57,977 nucleotides of DNA from Paraburkholderia lycopersici. Lineage in GTDB: Bacteria > Pseudomonadota > Gammaproteobacteria > Burkholderiales > Burkholderiaceae. A program made the position numbers and the translations under genes. Location: contig NZ_FMYQ01000039.1 of assembly GCF_900096975.1 (NCBI RefSeq), positions 1 to 57,977 of the forward strand, given 5' to 3'. Below, piece by piece: positions 26,982-36,500 of this stretch (position 1 is its first letter; each line of letters starts with the position of its first letter). The notes under the pieces were generated by a model. That model was not told the origin of the DNA. It searched no databases and saw only the letters and a list, made by a program, of their open reading frames with translations.

Positions 26982-27490
26982 ATGATTATTGATGACGAAC
27001 TGTGGGCACTGATCGAACCATTGTTGCCGAAGCCAAAACCACGGCGCAAGAAGTATCCAGGCAGATTGCAAATTGCGAGCCGATCGGCACGGAATGGCAT
27101 CCTGTTCGTACTCGAGACTGGTATTCGCTGGCGCGACCTGTCGACAAAATTGGGAATCGGCCCGGTTCAACCCTCAGGAGATGGTGGCGCGACTGGCACA
27201 AGGCTGGCGTGAAGCGAGTGCACGAGCTACTGCTGGCGAAGTTACGCGAGGCAGGCGAACTGGTTTTCTCACGAGCAGCCGCCGACTCTTCACCTGTGCG
27301 TGCCGTTGGGGCGGGCGAAAAGCTCGTCCGAACCCCGCGGATCGCGTGCGGCCAGGTTCCGCGCCACATCCTCGTCGATGCCACCGGTGCTCCTGTAAGC
27401 GCGATCCTGACAGGCGCGAATCGCAACTACGTCACTCAACTGCTGCCGCTTGTTGGCACCATTCCACCGATTCGCGGCGTACGTGGCCAG
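26982..27490 (+). pseudogene. IS5-family transposase remnant (frameshifted)
   Basis: Starts with MIIDDELWALIEPLLPKPKP and RNGILFVLETGIRWRDL, then shifts frame (WWRDWHKAGVKRVHELLLAK, FSRAAADSSPVRAVG) and again (HILVDATGAPVSAILTGANR, QLLPLVGTIPPIRGVRG). These are successive parts of an IS5/IS427-type transposase in at least two frames. The C-terminal part with the last catalytic residues is absent; homology ends near 27490 where a second, oppositely oriented IS5 remnant begins. Confidence 0.8.
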
Positions 27491-27499
27491 CCGCACAGC

Positions 27500-27775
27500 T
27501 TCCGCCGTCTTCGCATTTGCGTTGAATGTCGCCTCGAAGCGATCCGCGTTGAACTGGCGTTGCGATTGCTGGGAGACCATCTCCCACGCCGGGAAGTTAG
27601 TCGGCAGTTTGTGCCACCACGCACCGGCGCTCGCCATCCAGCTCAGCGCATTGAACATTTCACACAGTTCGTCTCGGTGCTGCGGTTCATTTCCGTTCAC
27701 CAAGACCAGGTATGGGGCGGCGAGGTTCCATTCTTCGTCCGAGACGTCCGCGGGGTATGGCTTGCATTTTTTCAT
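27500..27775 (-). pseudogene. Second IS5-family transposase, N-terminal remnant
   Basis: Read on the minus strand, the frame begins MKKCKPYPADVSDEEWNLAA and continues MFNALSWMASAGAWWHKLP, NFPAWEMVSQQSQRQFNADR. This is the N-terminal third of a different IS5 subgroup (family members read YPSDVSDEEWAFVAPYL...ALRWIVRAGAPWRMLPNDFP). Homology ends near 27500, exactly where the plus-strand IS5 remnant ends, so the two fragments face each other across a recombination junction. Confidence 0.75.
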
Positions 27776-27870
27776 GCCGCTAGTCCGCTAGGTTACCAGG
27801 CTTGACCGAAAGTGCCTAACACACTCCATGCAGTGGGCAAAAATCTGCTTAAAGCAATGAGTGTATTTCG

Positions 27871-29958
27871 TTGAACGCTAAATCATATGAAGTCTTTCCT
27901 TCGCCAAGAGATTATTCGCAAATAAATCATGGCACGCGAAAAAAATGGGAATTCCGACGAAACCTGAATTTCGGACTACCTGTATATGCAGGGTCTCGGC
28001 GGCAACGAGGATCATTTGCTGTCTTGGGGGCTATTTTCCTGGCGCTGGTAGCCATCGTGGCGCTGGGCGCAATCGACTTAGGTCATTTCTTTGCGGAGAA
28101 ACGGCATATGCAATCGCTTGCAGACTTAGCCGCGCTGAGTGCCTCTCAAGAAGTCAGCACGGAAGCAAACTGCGAGGCGGCTAAGCTTGCTGCCACTACG
28201 GTCGCCTCTCCGTCCGGTAACCGGCTTCCGCGAGGCGGTACGGTATCCGTAACCTGTGGTGTATGGGTGCCCCAAAGCGGCGGGGCCAAACCGCTATTTA
28301 CACCGACCGCTGGCGACCCGACCAATGGTCAATGCGATGATTTATCGTCGGGGACCGCAGCAGGGCAGTCCGCCAATGGCGTTTGCGTCACCGTGTCAGA
28401 ACCTGTACAGGGATATTTCAGGGCTGGAATGCAGATTAGTGCTTCCGCCATTGCGAAATCCACACCAGTCGACACATTCACACTAACCACGTCTTTGGCC
28501 ACCTTGAATGGCGGTTTGGTAAATCAGTTGCTAAGTACGCTCCTCGGAGGCGGAAATAGTTTGTCCCTCTCAGCCCTCGACTATCAGGGTTTATCTCAGG
28601 TTAATTTAAGTCTGGCCGGAATTCTGGCAAATTTATCGGTCGGATCTACGACAACCGTAATGAACGGAAGTGTGACAATTGGGCAACTGGCCAACGCTGA
28701 ATTGCTGGCCGCAGGCCAGCAAGGATTGGCCGATGTCAATCTGAATGTGCTCAAAGCAATCGTCGCCGCTGTGGGCCTCAATGGCGGCCCGACGATTTCG
28801 CCAGGAAGCTTGATTTCCGCCGTAACGGCCACTGGTAGTTCGGCGGTCGATGTCAGCGTTAACGCGCTCGCCTTTTTGTCGACGGCATTGCAGGTTGCCA
28901 ATGGCACCAATACGGTATCCATTCCGAGTTTAACGGTGCAAACTCCAACGGCCTTGGCACCGCTCCTCAATGCCACCGTTACAGGCTCAGTGTCGCTCGC
29001 AGGCACTCCACCCGCTATCGTCAGCGGACCGCCCGGGCCGATTGGGTGTAGTACGACGAATTGCACGACGAACACATCTACCGCGCAGGGTCAAGTCTTT
29101 CTCGATGTCAAGCTCTCGCTTTTATCGACATGCGCCGACGGATCGCTGGTGTACTCGGGAAACGCTTGCGCCAATGGCAGCGAGTCGAGATCGCTTGCGG
29201 CTGTCAATCTCCCGGTTACGGTGTATCTTGCGCCTGCAACGGCCGGCTTGTCGTCCGTCGAGTGCAATAGGGGTACGAAATCGGCGACGGTGAACGTGCA
29301 GACCGGGGTGCTCGCAGCCTATATCGGTGGGTCCTCCTCCGCGCCCGCATCGATCAACCTTAATGCGCCATCGGGATTCACGCCCGACGGAAATTCAATA
29401 CCACTGGCCTCAGTTAACCTGCAAGGTCTGTTAAGTTTTCTCAACTTGGGAGGTTTGGCCACTGATTTGACGTCGATCCTCAATATCTTGACGTTGGGAC
29501 TTCTCAACTTAAGCAACATTTCTGTCAACATCAGTCTAAAAACCGGGCAAATGACAGTTCCCGTGGCCAATCAAACACCAACCGCCCTAACGTTTACTTA
29601 TCCTGTGTCGGCGTCGTCAACCCCGCCGAACCCCACTGCGCCCTACGCGTTGGGCGTTGGAACGGATCAGTTTCTGGCGCCCGTCGTGCAGGGTATCGTC
29701 AATAGCGGATTGACCATTTCTTTATCGGCGAGTGGGGGCTTAGCTTCGGTCTTGTCGGGGGTGCAGAATTCGATATTGGAGGCATTGACCGGGCCTCTCT
29801 TGACTGCGTTAGGGCAAACGCTCGTTCCGCTTCTCTTGCAGCCGGTCGACTCCCTGCTGACGTCCATAACGGGACTGCTAGGACTAAGTTTAGGCAATGC
29901 CTACGTCATCAATACGCCCGATTCGATTAAATGCGGTAATCCCATGCTCGTCCAATAG
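27871..29958 (+). CDS. Large TadG-like pilus-associated protein
   Basis: A 695-residue protein. Residues about 45-75 hold the TadG anchor RQRGSFAVLGAIFLALVAIV followed by EKRHMQSLADLAALSASQEV. The rest is a long exported domain rich in Leu, Ser, Thr, Gly and Asn, with paired Cys (CSTTNCTTNT, CADGS..CANGS). The only in-frame start after the preceding stop is TTG at 27871, with a poor ribosome binding site, and it gives a 44-residue polar leader not expected in the family. The IS5 remnants end about 90 bases upstream, so the original start may have been lost. Probably an envelope anchor or modulator of the Tad pilus. Confidence 0.75.
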   Translation: MNAKSYEVFPSPRDYSQINHGTRKKWEFRRNLNFGLPVYAGSRRQRGSFAVLGAIFLALVAIVALGAIDLGHFFAEKRHMQSLADLAALSASQEVSTEANCEAAKLAATTVASPSGNRLPRGGTVSVTCGVWVPQSGGAKPLFTPTAGDPTNGQCDDLSSGTAAGQSANGVCVTVSEPVQGYFRAGMQISASAIAKSTPVDTFTLTTSLATLNGGLVNQLLSTLLGGGNSLSLSALDYQGLSQVNLSLAGILANLSVGSTTTVMNGSVTIGQLANAELLAAGQQGLADVNLNVLKAIVAAVGLNGGPTISPGSLISAVTATGSSAVDVSVNALAFLSTALQVANGTNTVSIPSLTVQTPTALAPLLNATVTGSVSLAGTPPAIVSGPPGPIGCSTTNCTTNTSTAQGQVFLDVKLSLLSTCADGSLVYSGNACANGSESRSLAAVNLPVTVYLAPATAGLSSVECNRGTKSATVNVQTGVLAAYIGGSSSAPASINLNAPSGFTPDGNSIPLASVNLQGLLSFLNLGGLATDLTSILNILTLGLLNLSNISVNISLKTGQMTVPVANQTPTALTFTYPVSASSTPPNPTAPYALGVGTDQFLAPVVQGIVNSGLTISLSASGGLASVLSGVQNSILEALTGPLLTALGQTLVPLLLQPVDSLLTSITGLLGLSLGNAYVINTPDSIKCGNPMLVQ

Positions 29959-31097
29959 CTTGACCTCCCCGGCTTAAGTGTCGGCGGGGGTGGATGCGTT
30001 GCCAGGCTAGCTACTACAGGGAAGCTCTTCGGAAGAAGAGTAAGCGTGGCGCCATGACCGTCTTGTATTTGCATGTTGGCATTCCGGGTTCGGAACACGT
30101 CAGTAGACCGAGCGCCGTGATTCAACAGAGGAAACGAGACGATATCACCCACGTGCAATTCAAAGAGGAGAGAAATTTAGAATTGTTCACAAACGAAGAT
30201 CGAGGACATGTCATCATCGCATCGTGGGCTGAAACATATGTGGACGACTTATCGCCGCTAAACTCAGGTGGTCGACGAAGTGTGAATAGATAACGGAAGC
30301 GAGGAGGAGTAGCGCGACATGAATGTCAAAATGATTGCCAAAGTGGTTGCGCAGGTTGCCAAAGCCGGAAAACCAGGCATGTATGCGATTTCCCGTTCAG
30401 CGGTGCCGTCCCACCCGTTCTTTGTTTTCTCCGCTGCGTCGGGTAATACGCGGCGTACGCCTTCTGTTTTTTGGTTTCTGCCGTCGTCGCGCGAAGTTGT
30501 GGCCGTTCTTCTTATGCGCTTTATTCGGACGCTTGCGGAGCTGGTCATTCAGGCCCGTCACTGCAAGTGCCGGATCAACCATGCGCGCGTATGTCATCGA
30601 ATCATGCCGGTTGGCGCTTGTGACCGCTTTCGTCGACGGAAGGCCTCGGACATCTATGGCGGGTTCCGTTTCGTCCCGGGGCTGCCAAGTTCTGTTGAGC
30701 TGAAGTCAGTTTCCTGCCCCCATGGGCGGTCTGCTGATGCTGGCTCTTGCGCCAGGTATGCGCAAGGAATGCCCGCGTGCAGGACATACAGGAGGCGTTC
30801 AACGCAGTTCGGTCGCTAACCGTACGGTGACAAGCCGATTTTTTTGCGACGATTCGCATACCGAAATTAAATGTTTCGCCATCGCCATGAATTCATTGAA
30901 ATATCTATTTGCCGTGTTGTCATGGATATTTCGTCAATATAAAGATTGCGTTGATGGTCCGTAATGGCGTTAATTAATTTGGCATGAGATGGAATTGAAT
31001 AATGGAGACCTGAGATCGCCGGTATCGGTGTTCAAGGAAAATTAATGTCATCAGGGCGACAAGGGGTTGCCCTCGAGCCGACGAAAGTTGGAGGGGT
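29959..31097. other. Gene-poor stretch between the pilus and adhesin modules
   Basis: About 1.1 kb without a supportable gene. Two candidate frames were considered: 30054-30293 (starts after an ATG without a ribosome binding site) and 30319-30819 (166 codons after GAGGAGTAG, but Arg/Ser-rich and without domains, like frame noise in GC-rich DNA). The final 250 bases are AT-rich and should hold the promoter for the response regulator gene. Confidence 0.45.
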
Positions 31098-31811
31098 ATG
31101 CGTATTCTCGTACTCGAAGACGACGAGGCTCAAGCGGAATTGATAAAGATGACGCTTGATCTCGCGGGACACGCTGTAATAATTGCGCGGGAAGGTGTCG
31201 AAGCAATTCGGATTTTTGAGCATTCCGCGGTTGATCTCGTGATACTTGACTGGATGGTGCCGGATATCTCAGGTATCGAGATTCTTGAATGGGTTCGCGA
31301 GAGGATGGGGCGCGTTTTACCCGTATTGTTCCTGTCAGCCCGTATACGCGAGGATGAAATTGTCACCGCGCTACAAGCCGGCGCAGACGACTATCTCGTG
31401 AAGCCAATTCGACGGCGAGAACTTGTTGCGAGAGTCGAGGCGCTTTGGCGTCGTGCCTATCCTGAAGAAGGTCGGAACGTCTCGCGATTGGTGGTAGGGC
31501 GGTACGTTGTCGATTTTCGACAGCGAATCGTGAGCTTCGATGACAGAGAGATCGAGTTGACGCCAAAGGAATTTGACATTGCATCGGTTCTTTTTCGTAA
31601 CGTCGGACGGATCATTTCGAGGGAGTCGCTATTCCGCCTGATATGGGGGCGTGGACAGGATGGCGTCTCGCGAAGTTTGGACACGCATATATACCGGCTA
31701 AGAAACAAGCTGAGATTTTGTGACGGGACTGGAATTCGGCTTCGATCAGTGTATACACATGGATATCGGCTGGAGGCGGTCGAAGACTATTCAATCGACG
31801 GTAATTTATGA
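31098..31811 (+). CDS. OmpR-type response regulator
   Basis: A 237-residue two-domain regulator. The receiver domain (1-120) has the acidic pair EDDE (8-11), phosphoacceptor Asp in VILDWMVPD (near 52), Ser in LFLSAR and Lys in YLVKPI. The C-terminal winged helix (about 135-228) contains ELTPKEFDIASVLFRNVG, SLDTHIYRLRNKL and YTHGYRLE. GGAGGGG precedes the ATG. No histidine kinase gene is adjacent. The EAL gene follows after 39 bases, so they probably form one operon upstream of the adhesin. Confidence 0.93.
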   Translation: MRILVLEDDEAQAELIKMTLDLAGHAVIIAREGVEAIRIFEHSAVDLVILDWMVPDISGIEILEWVRERMGRVLPVLFLSARIREDEIVTALQAGADDYLVKPIRRRELVARVEALWRRAYPEEGRNVSRLVVGRYVVDFRQRIVSFDDREIELTPKEFDIASVLFRNVGRIISRESLFRLIWGRGQDGVSRSLDTHIYRLRNKLRFCDGTGIRLRSVYTHGYRLEAVEDYSIDGNL

Positions 31812-31850
31812 TTGCCCTGGTGGTGCGGGCAGAGATGACGGGGGTGGGGC

Positions 31851-33080
31851 GTGGATATTCATACGACCCTGGACCATTCGGGGCTTGTCCCGGAGGTGCC
31901 GGCCAGTGCGTCGAGCGGACTCGTTCTTGTGGTTGTGCAAGAGCATTTTTCCTCCGACCGCCTGGAGAATGAGTGCGGGACCGGGTGGTGTTTCGAGCAA
32001 GCAACGTCTGCCAGCGAAATGGTCGATCTGATGCGCTGCGTAAGATTTGATGCGATTGTGCTCTATCCGGACCTGCCCGGGGGGCTCTGCTTCGAATGTC
32101 TGATGTCGCTGTCGCGGGTCGGTGGGCAAGTGCGAGTTTGGCTGGTTGGCGACGCTACGTCACCTCTCGTCAAGTGTGCTGCTATCGTCGCCGCTTCTAG
32201 TGGGCTGTCGGTTAGTTTGCGTGGTAACGAGAACGGCGGCGTCGCGAAAGGAGCTTCAGTCATTGACATTGGACGGACGACTGCCAAGAAAAGCCGGAAT
32301 AGCACACAAGTACTAGAAGAGCATACTGTCCGTAAGGCGATTGCGCAGGGACGAATCGTTCCGTACTTCCAGCCGATTGTGAACTGCCGTAGCAGAAGCG
32401 CTCATAGTCTGGAGTTACTCGCGCGATGGTCCGGTGCGCTAGATACTATTGGCCCAGATCGGTTCATGCCGGTAATTACGCATCTGAATCTCGATAGGAG
32501 TCTTCTTGAGGCGTTACTCCGGGGAGCGCAGGCCGGTATCGTATCTGCATTTGTCGAGGCGGGCGCGTCGCTGTCCATCAACGTCTCTGCCAGATTGATG
32601 CTGTCTGAGGATCTGCCAGTTTGCCTCGCGAATGCGCTTGGTCGCTATAGGCCAGAGAGCATCGTGATTGAAATTACCGAGTCAGATTCGATAAACGATT
32701 ACGAATTCACAGAACTCATATCGCGAACTGCAATTCTTCGTTCGAAAGGCTATCGATTTTCTATAGATGATTTCGGGCAAGGTCATTCGAACCTCTTGCG
32801 ACTCGCGTCTTTGCCTGTGAGCGAGGTGAAGATAGACAGGTTCCTTGTGGCACAAGCACGTGAGTTTGAGGATGCGCGGCACATCATCGGACTCTGTGTC
32901 GATCTCGCTAAACGGCTGGGCATGTGCTCTGTTCTTGAGGGTGTCGAGACGGCGCGTGATTTCGCATTCGCGCAGACGGTAGGGGTGGATGCCGTGCAGG
33001 GCTGGTTCATTGGTTGTCCCGTCCCGGCAGACCAGCTCGCCAACGTGAACTGTGGGTTACCAGTACAGGAATTGCGATAG
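31851..33080 (+). CDS. EAL-domain cyclic-di-GMP phosphodiesterase
   Basis: A 409-residue protein. Residues 20-145 look like a receiver-type domain without clear phosphorylation residues. Residues about 165-400 are an EAL domain in which the expected catalytic elements are visible: LELLARW in the EAL position, SINVS (Asn), IEITES (Glu), IDDFGQGHSNL (the Asp pair), EVKIDR (Lys), LEGVET (Glu) and VQGWFIG (Gln). It should therefore cleave c-di-GMP in the cytosol. The GTG start is preceded by GGGGGTGGGG. Its place between the response regulator and the adhesin suggests control of attachment. Confidence 0.9.
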   Translation: MDIHTTLDHSGLVPEVPASASSGLVLVVVQEHFSSDRLENECGTGWCFEQATSASEMVDLMRCVRFDAIVLYPDLPGGLCFECLMSLSRVGGQVRVWLVGDATSPLVKCAAIVAASSGLSVSLRGNENGGVAKGASVIDIGRTTAKKSRNSTQVLEEHTVRKAIAQGRIVPYFQPIVNCRSRSAHSLELLARWSGALDTIGPDRFMPVITHLNLDRSLLEALLRGAQAGIVSAFVEAGASLSINVSARLMLSEDLPVCLANALGRYRPESIVIEITESDSINDYEFTELISRTAILRSKGYRFSIDDFGQGHSNLLRLASLPVSEVKIDRFLVAQAREFEDARHIIGLCVDLAKRLGMCSVLEGVETARDFAFAQTVGVDAVQGWFIGCPVPADQLANVNCGLPVQELR

Positions 33081-33543
33081 CGGCGGTTGCAGATCCATTT
33101 ACGTTGTGGGCCTCAGGCGAGGGTTTTGGGGGGATCACCTCTCGTATGTCGCTGGTCAATATGCGATGAGCCGGCCGCGCGGCATCCGGGTGCATGCCAA
33201 CGTCGCTGTTCGCCACGGCGATCTCGCGGTATCGAGGACGGGTGAGTTCGCGTTCGTGATGATGTCTGTACTCCGAAAGATGATCGGAGCGTGCGACGTG
33301 TCATCTGTTCCACGTTGTGTCGCACATTCGAAGTGTGGGGATCGTAACTGTACCGGTCGGCTTGCCGGTGGGAACAGATTTATGCGACAACGTCGTTTCG
33401 ACACCTAATCGGAGCGGCGGGGCGGATATTTAGAGGTCCGTCGATATCCGACAATTGATAAGTAGTACATAGCATATAACTATATAAAAATAGATCTCTC
33501 TATCACTATTAGAAGTAGCATTAGCTGATGAGGTAATGAAAAA
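33081..33543. other. Leader region of the autotransporter gene
   Basis: About 460 bases with no supportable gene. The last 110 bases are very AT-rich (TTGATA at 33455, TATAAC at 33475, TATATA at 33481), likely the promoter, though the spacing is not canonical. At 33305-33393 there are complementary segments that could pair in alternative ways. ATGAGGTAATGAAAAA precedes the start codon. Confidence 0.5.
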
Positions 33544-36500
33544 ATGAATAGGTCATATCGCACTATTTGGAACGACGCCTTGGGAGCCTGGGTTGCAGCA
33601 TCGGAGCTAGTTTGTGCGAAAGGAAAGCGCTCTCTGCGTGGCCAGGGTATTGATGGGGAGCGTGCACGTCATTTTGCGTTGAAGCCGATTGTCTTATGCT
33701 TTGCGGGAATTTTCACCACGCTTCCGTTTGGAAATTCGGCTTGGGCAATACAATTTGCCACAAATTGTTTGTCAACTAGCGTTGGAATCGTCAATACCGG
33801 TAATGCGGTCATTCAAACGAATCAGGTCGGTACCGCAAACAGTACGTGCTCAGTTTATGGAGGTTCCTCTGCCGGTGATGTCGTTTCACAAATCGTTTCG
33901 GGGGGGGTGACGACCAACAATACTGTTATCGTTAGCGATAATACGAAGGGCTCGATATTTATTGCGCCGGGTGGTTCGTCCCTTAGCTTTGCCACATTCA
34001 CGGCGGGAACGGATTCCGTTACCGGCGCGGCGGGCGTGACCCTTTCTGGTTTGGCTGCCCAACCACTGTCCGCAACCAGCACGTACGCTGTGAACGGCGG
34101 TCAACTTTACTCCGTGTCGACGAGCGTATCGACGGCGATTTCGGCTACTGCCAGCTCGCTGTCGACGGGCCTGAGTACGACCAACAGCAATGTCGCTTCG
34201 CTGTCGAGCTCGACGTCAACGACTGCCAGCGCGCTGTCGACGGGGCTGAGCACGACGAACAGCAATGTGGCTTCGCTGTCGACCGGCGTAAGTTCACTCT
34301 CGACAGGCCTGAGCACGACGAACAGCAATGTGACTTCGTTGTCGAGTTCGACCTCGACAACGGCCAGTTCGCTGTCGACGGGCCTGAGCACGACCAACAG
34401 CAATGTGGCTTCGCTGTCGAGCTCGACCTCGACGACGGCCAGTTCGCTGTCGGCAGGCCTGAGCACGACGAACAGCAGCGTGGCTTCGCTGTCGAGCTCG
34501 ACGTCAACGACTGCCAGTTCGCTGTCGATGGGGCTGAGCACGACCAACAGCAATGTCGCTTCGCTGTCGACGGGCCTGAGCACGACCAACAGCAATGTGG
34601 CTTCGCTGTCGAGCTCGACGTCAACGACTGCCAGTTCGCTGTCGACGGGGCTGAGCACGACGAACAGCAATGTCGCTTCGCTGTCGACCGGCCTGAGCAC
34701 GACGAACAGCAGCGTGGCTTCGCTGTCGAGCTCGACGTCAACGACTGCCAGTTCGCTGTCGACGGGGCTGAGCACGACGAACAGCAATGTCGCTTCGCTG
34801 TCGACAGGCCTGAGCACGACGAACAGCAGTGTGGCTTCGCTGTCGAGCTCGACGTCAACGACTGCCAGTTCGCTGTCGACGGGGCTGAGCACGACGAACA
34901 GCAATGTCGCTTCGCTGTCGACAGGGCTGAGCACGACGACCAGCAATGTCGCTTCGCTGTCGACGTCGACTTCGACGGCGATTGCCGCTGCGAAGACGCA
35001 CTACTTCAGCGTCAATGACAACGGTACGCAGCAAGGCAACTACAACAACGACGGTGCGAGCGGCGTCAACGCGCTTGCCGTCGGAGCCAACGCATCGGCG
35101 TCCGGTACCAGCGGCGTCGCAGTTGGCGATGGCGCCACCGTCAGCGCGGACAGTGCTGTCGCCATGGGCCAGAACGCCAGCGCCAGCGCGACCAGTGCGC
35201 TGGCGCTGGGCGACGGCTCCACGGCGAACGTGGCTGGCTCCGTCGCACTCGGGTCGGGTGCCGTTACGACCGGCGTTGCCAACTCGGCGACCGGTGGCAC
35301 CGGCACGGTTAGCAGCACCACCATTGGCAGTACCACGTTCGGCACCTATGCTGGCACGAGTTCGACGGCGGGTGTCGTCAGCGTCGGTATGCCGGGCAAT
35401 GAGCGCCGAATCCAGAACGTAGCGGCCGGCCTTGTTAGCGCGACCAGCACTGACGCGATCAACGGCAGCCAGCTCTACGCCGCCGCCAGCACGACTTTAT
35501 CGGGTATCGCCAGCCTGTCGACGTCGGCCTCGACGGGCATTAGCTCACTCTCGACAGGCCTGAGCACGACGAACAGCAGTGTGGCTTCGCTGTCGAGCTC
35601 AACCTCGACGGCGGAGAGCTCGCTGTCGATGGGTGTAAATTCTCTGTCGACAGGGTTGAGCACGACCATTAGCAATGTCGTTTCGCTGTCGACGTCGACC
35701 TCGACGTTGGAAAGTTCGCTATCGACGGGGCTTAGCACGACGAATAGTAATGTTTCGTCACTGTCGGCGGCCGTGTCGGCAACGCGTACGCATTACTACA
35801 GCGTCAATGACAACGGCGTTCAGGGCGGCAATTACGATAATGATGGCGCGACTGGCGCGAATGCGCTGGCTGTAGGCGTTGCTGCCACGGCTGGTGGTGC
35901 GGGTGCGACAGCTTTGGGCAATGCCGCCAACGCGGCAGGCAAGCAGAGTGTAGCTATCGGCAATCAGTCGACTGCCGCGGCGGCTTCAACGGTCGCAATT
36001 GGCGACGGCAACACCGTAAGCGCGGCTGCCGGTTCCGGTTCGATTGCTGGTGGCCATAACTCGACTGTGGCGTCTGGCACGGGTGCGATCGCATTGGGTG
36101 AAAGTCAAACTGCCGTTGGTGACGGGGCGATTGCGCTGGGTGATCCGAACACCGCAGTCGGAACGGGCGCTGTTGCGTTGGGCGCGAACAACACGGCAAG
36201 CGGTAATGGTGCCCTGGCAATCGGCAACACGAATGCTGCACAGGGACCGGGGTCGGTCGCGCTCGGTCAGAATGCGGTCGCTGGCACTTCGACGTCCACG
36301 ACAGGGAGTGTCGCGATCGGCAATGGCGCGACGGCAACGGCGAACTCGGGTGATGTAGCGCTCGGCTCGGGATCGATTACCGATGCTCCTCATCCGACAT
36401 CCAGCGGGGCGGTGGGGGGGACGACGTATGCATACGCTGGCGTTAATCCAACCAGTGTTGTGAGTGTCGGGACGTCGGGCGCGGAGCGTCAGATCACTAA

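Noticed and set aside
30319..30819. A 166-codon frame after GAGGAGTAG in the gap before the response regulator
   Set aside because: Arg/Ser/Cys-rich composition typical of noncoding frames, no domain and no neighbour supporting it; kept only as a note in the intergenic entry.
34107..34946. A 279-codon minus-strand frame in the first repeat block
   Set aside because: Same artefact of the repeat structure; no start signals or domains.
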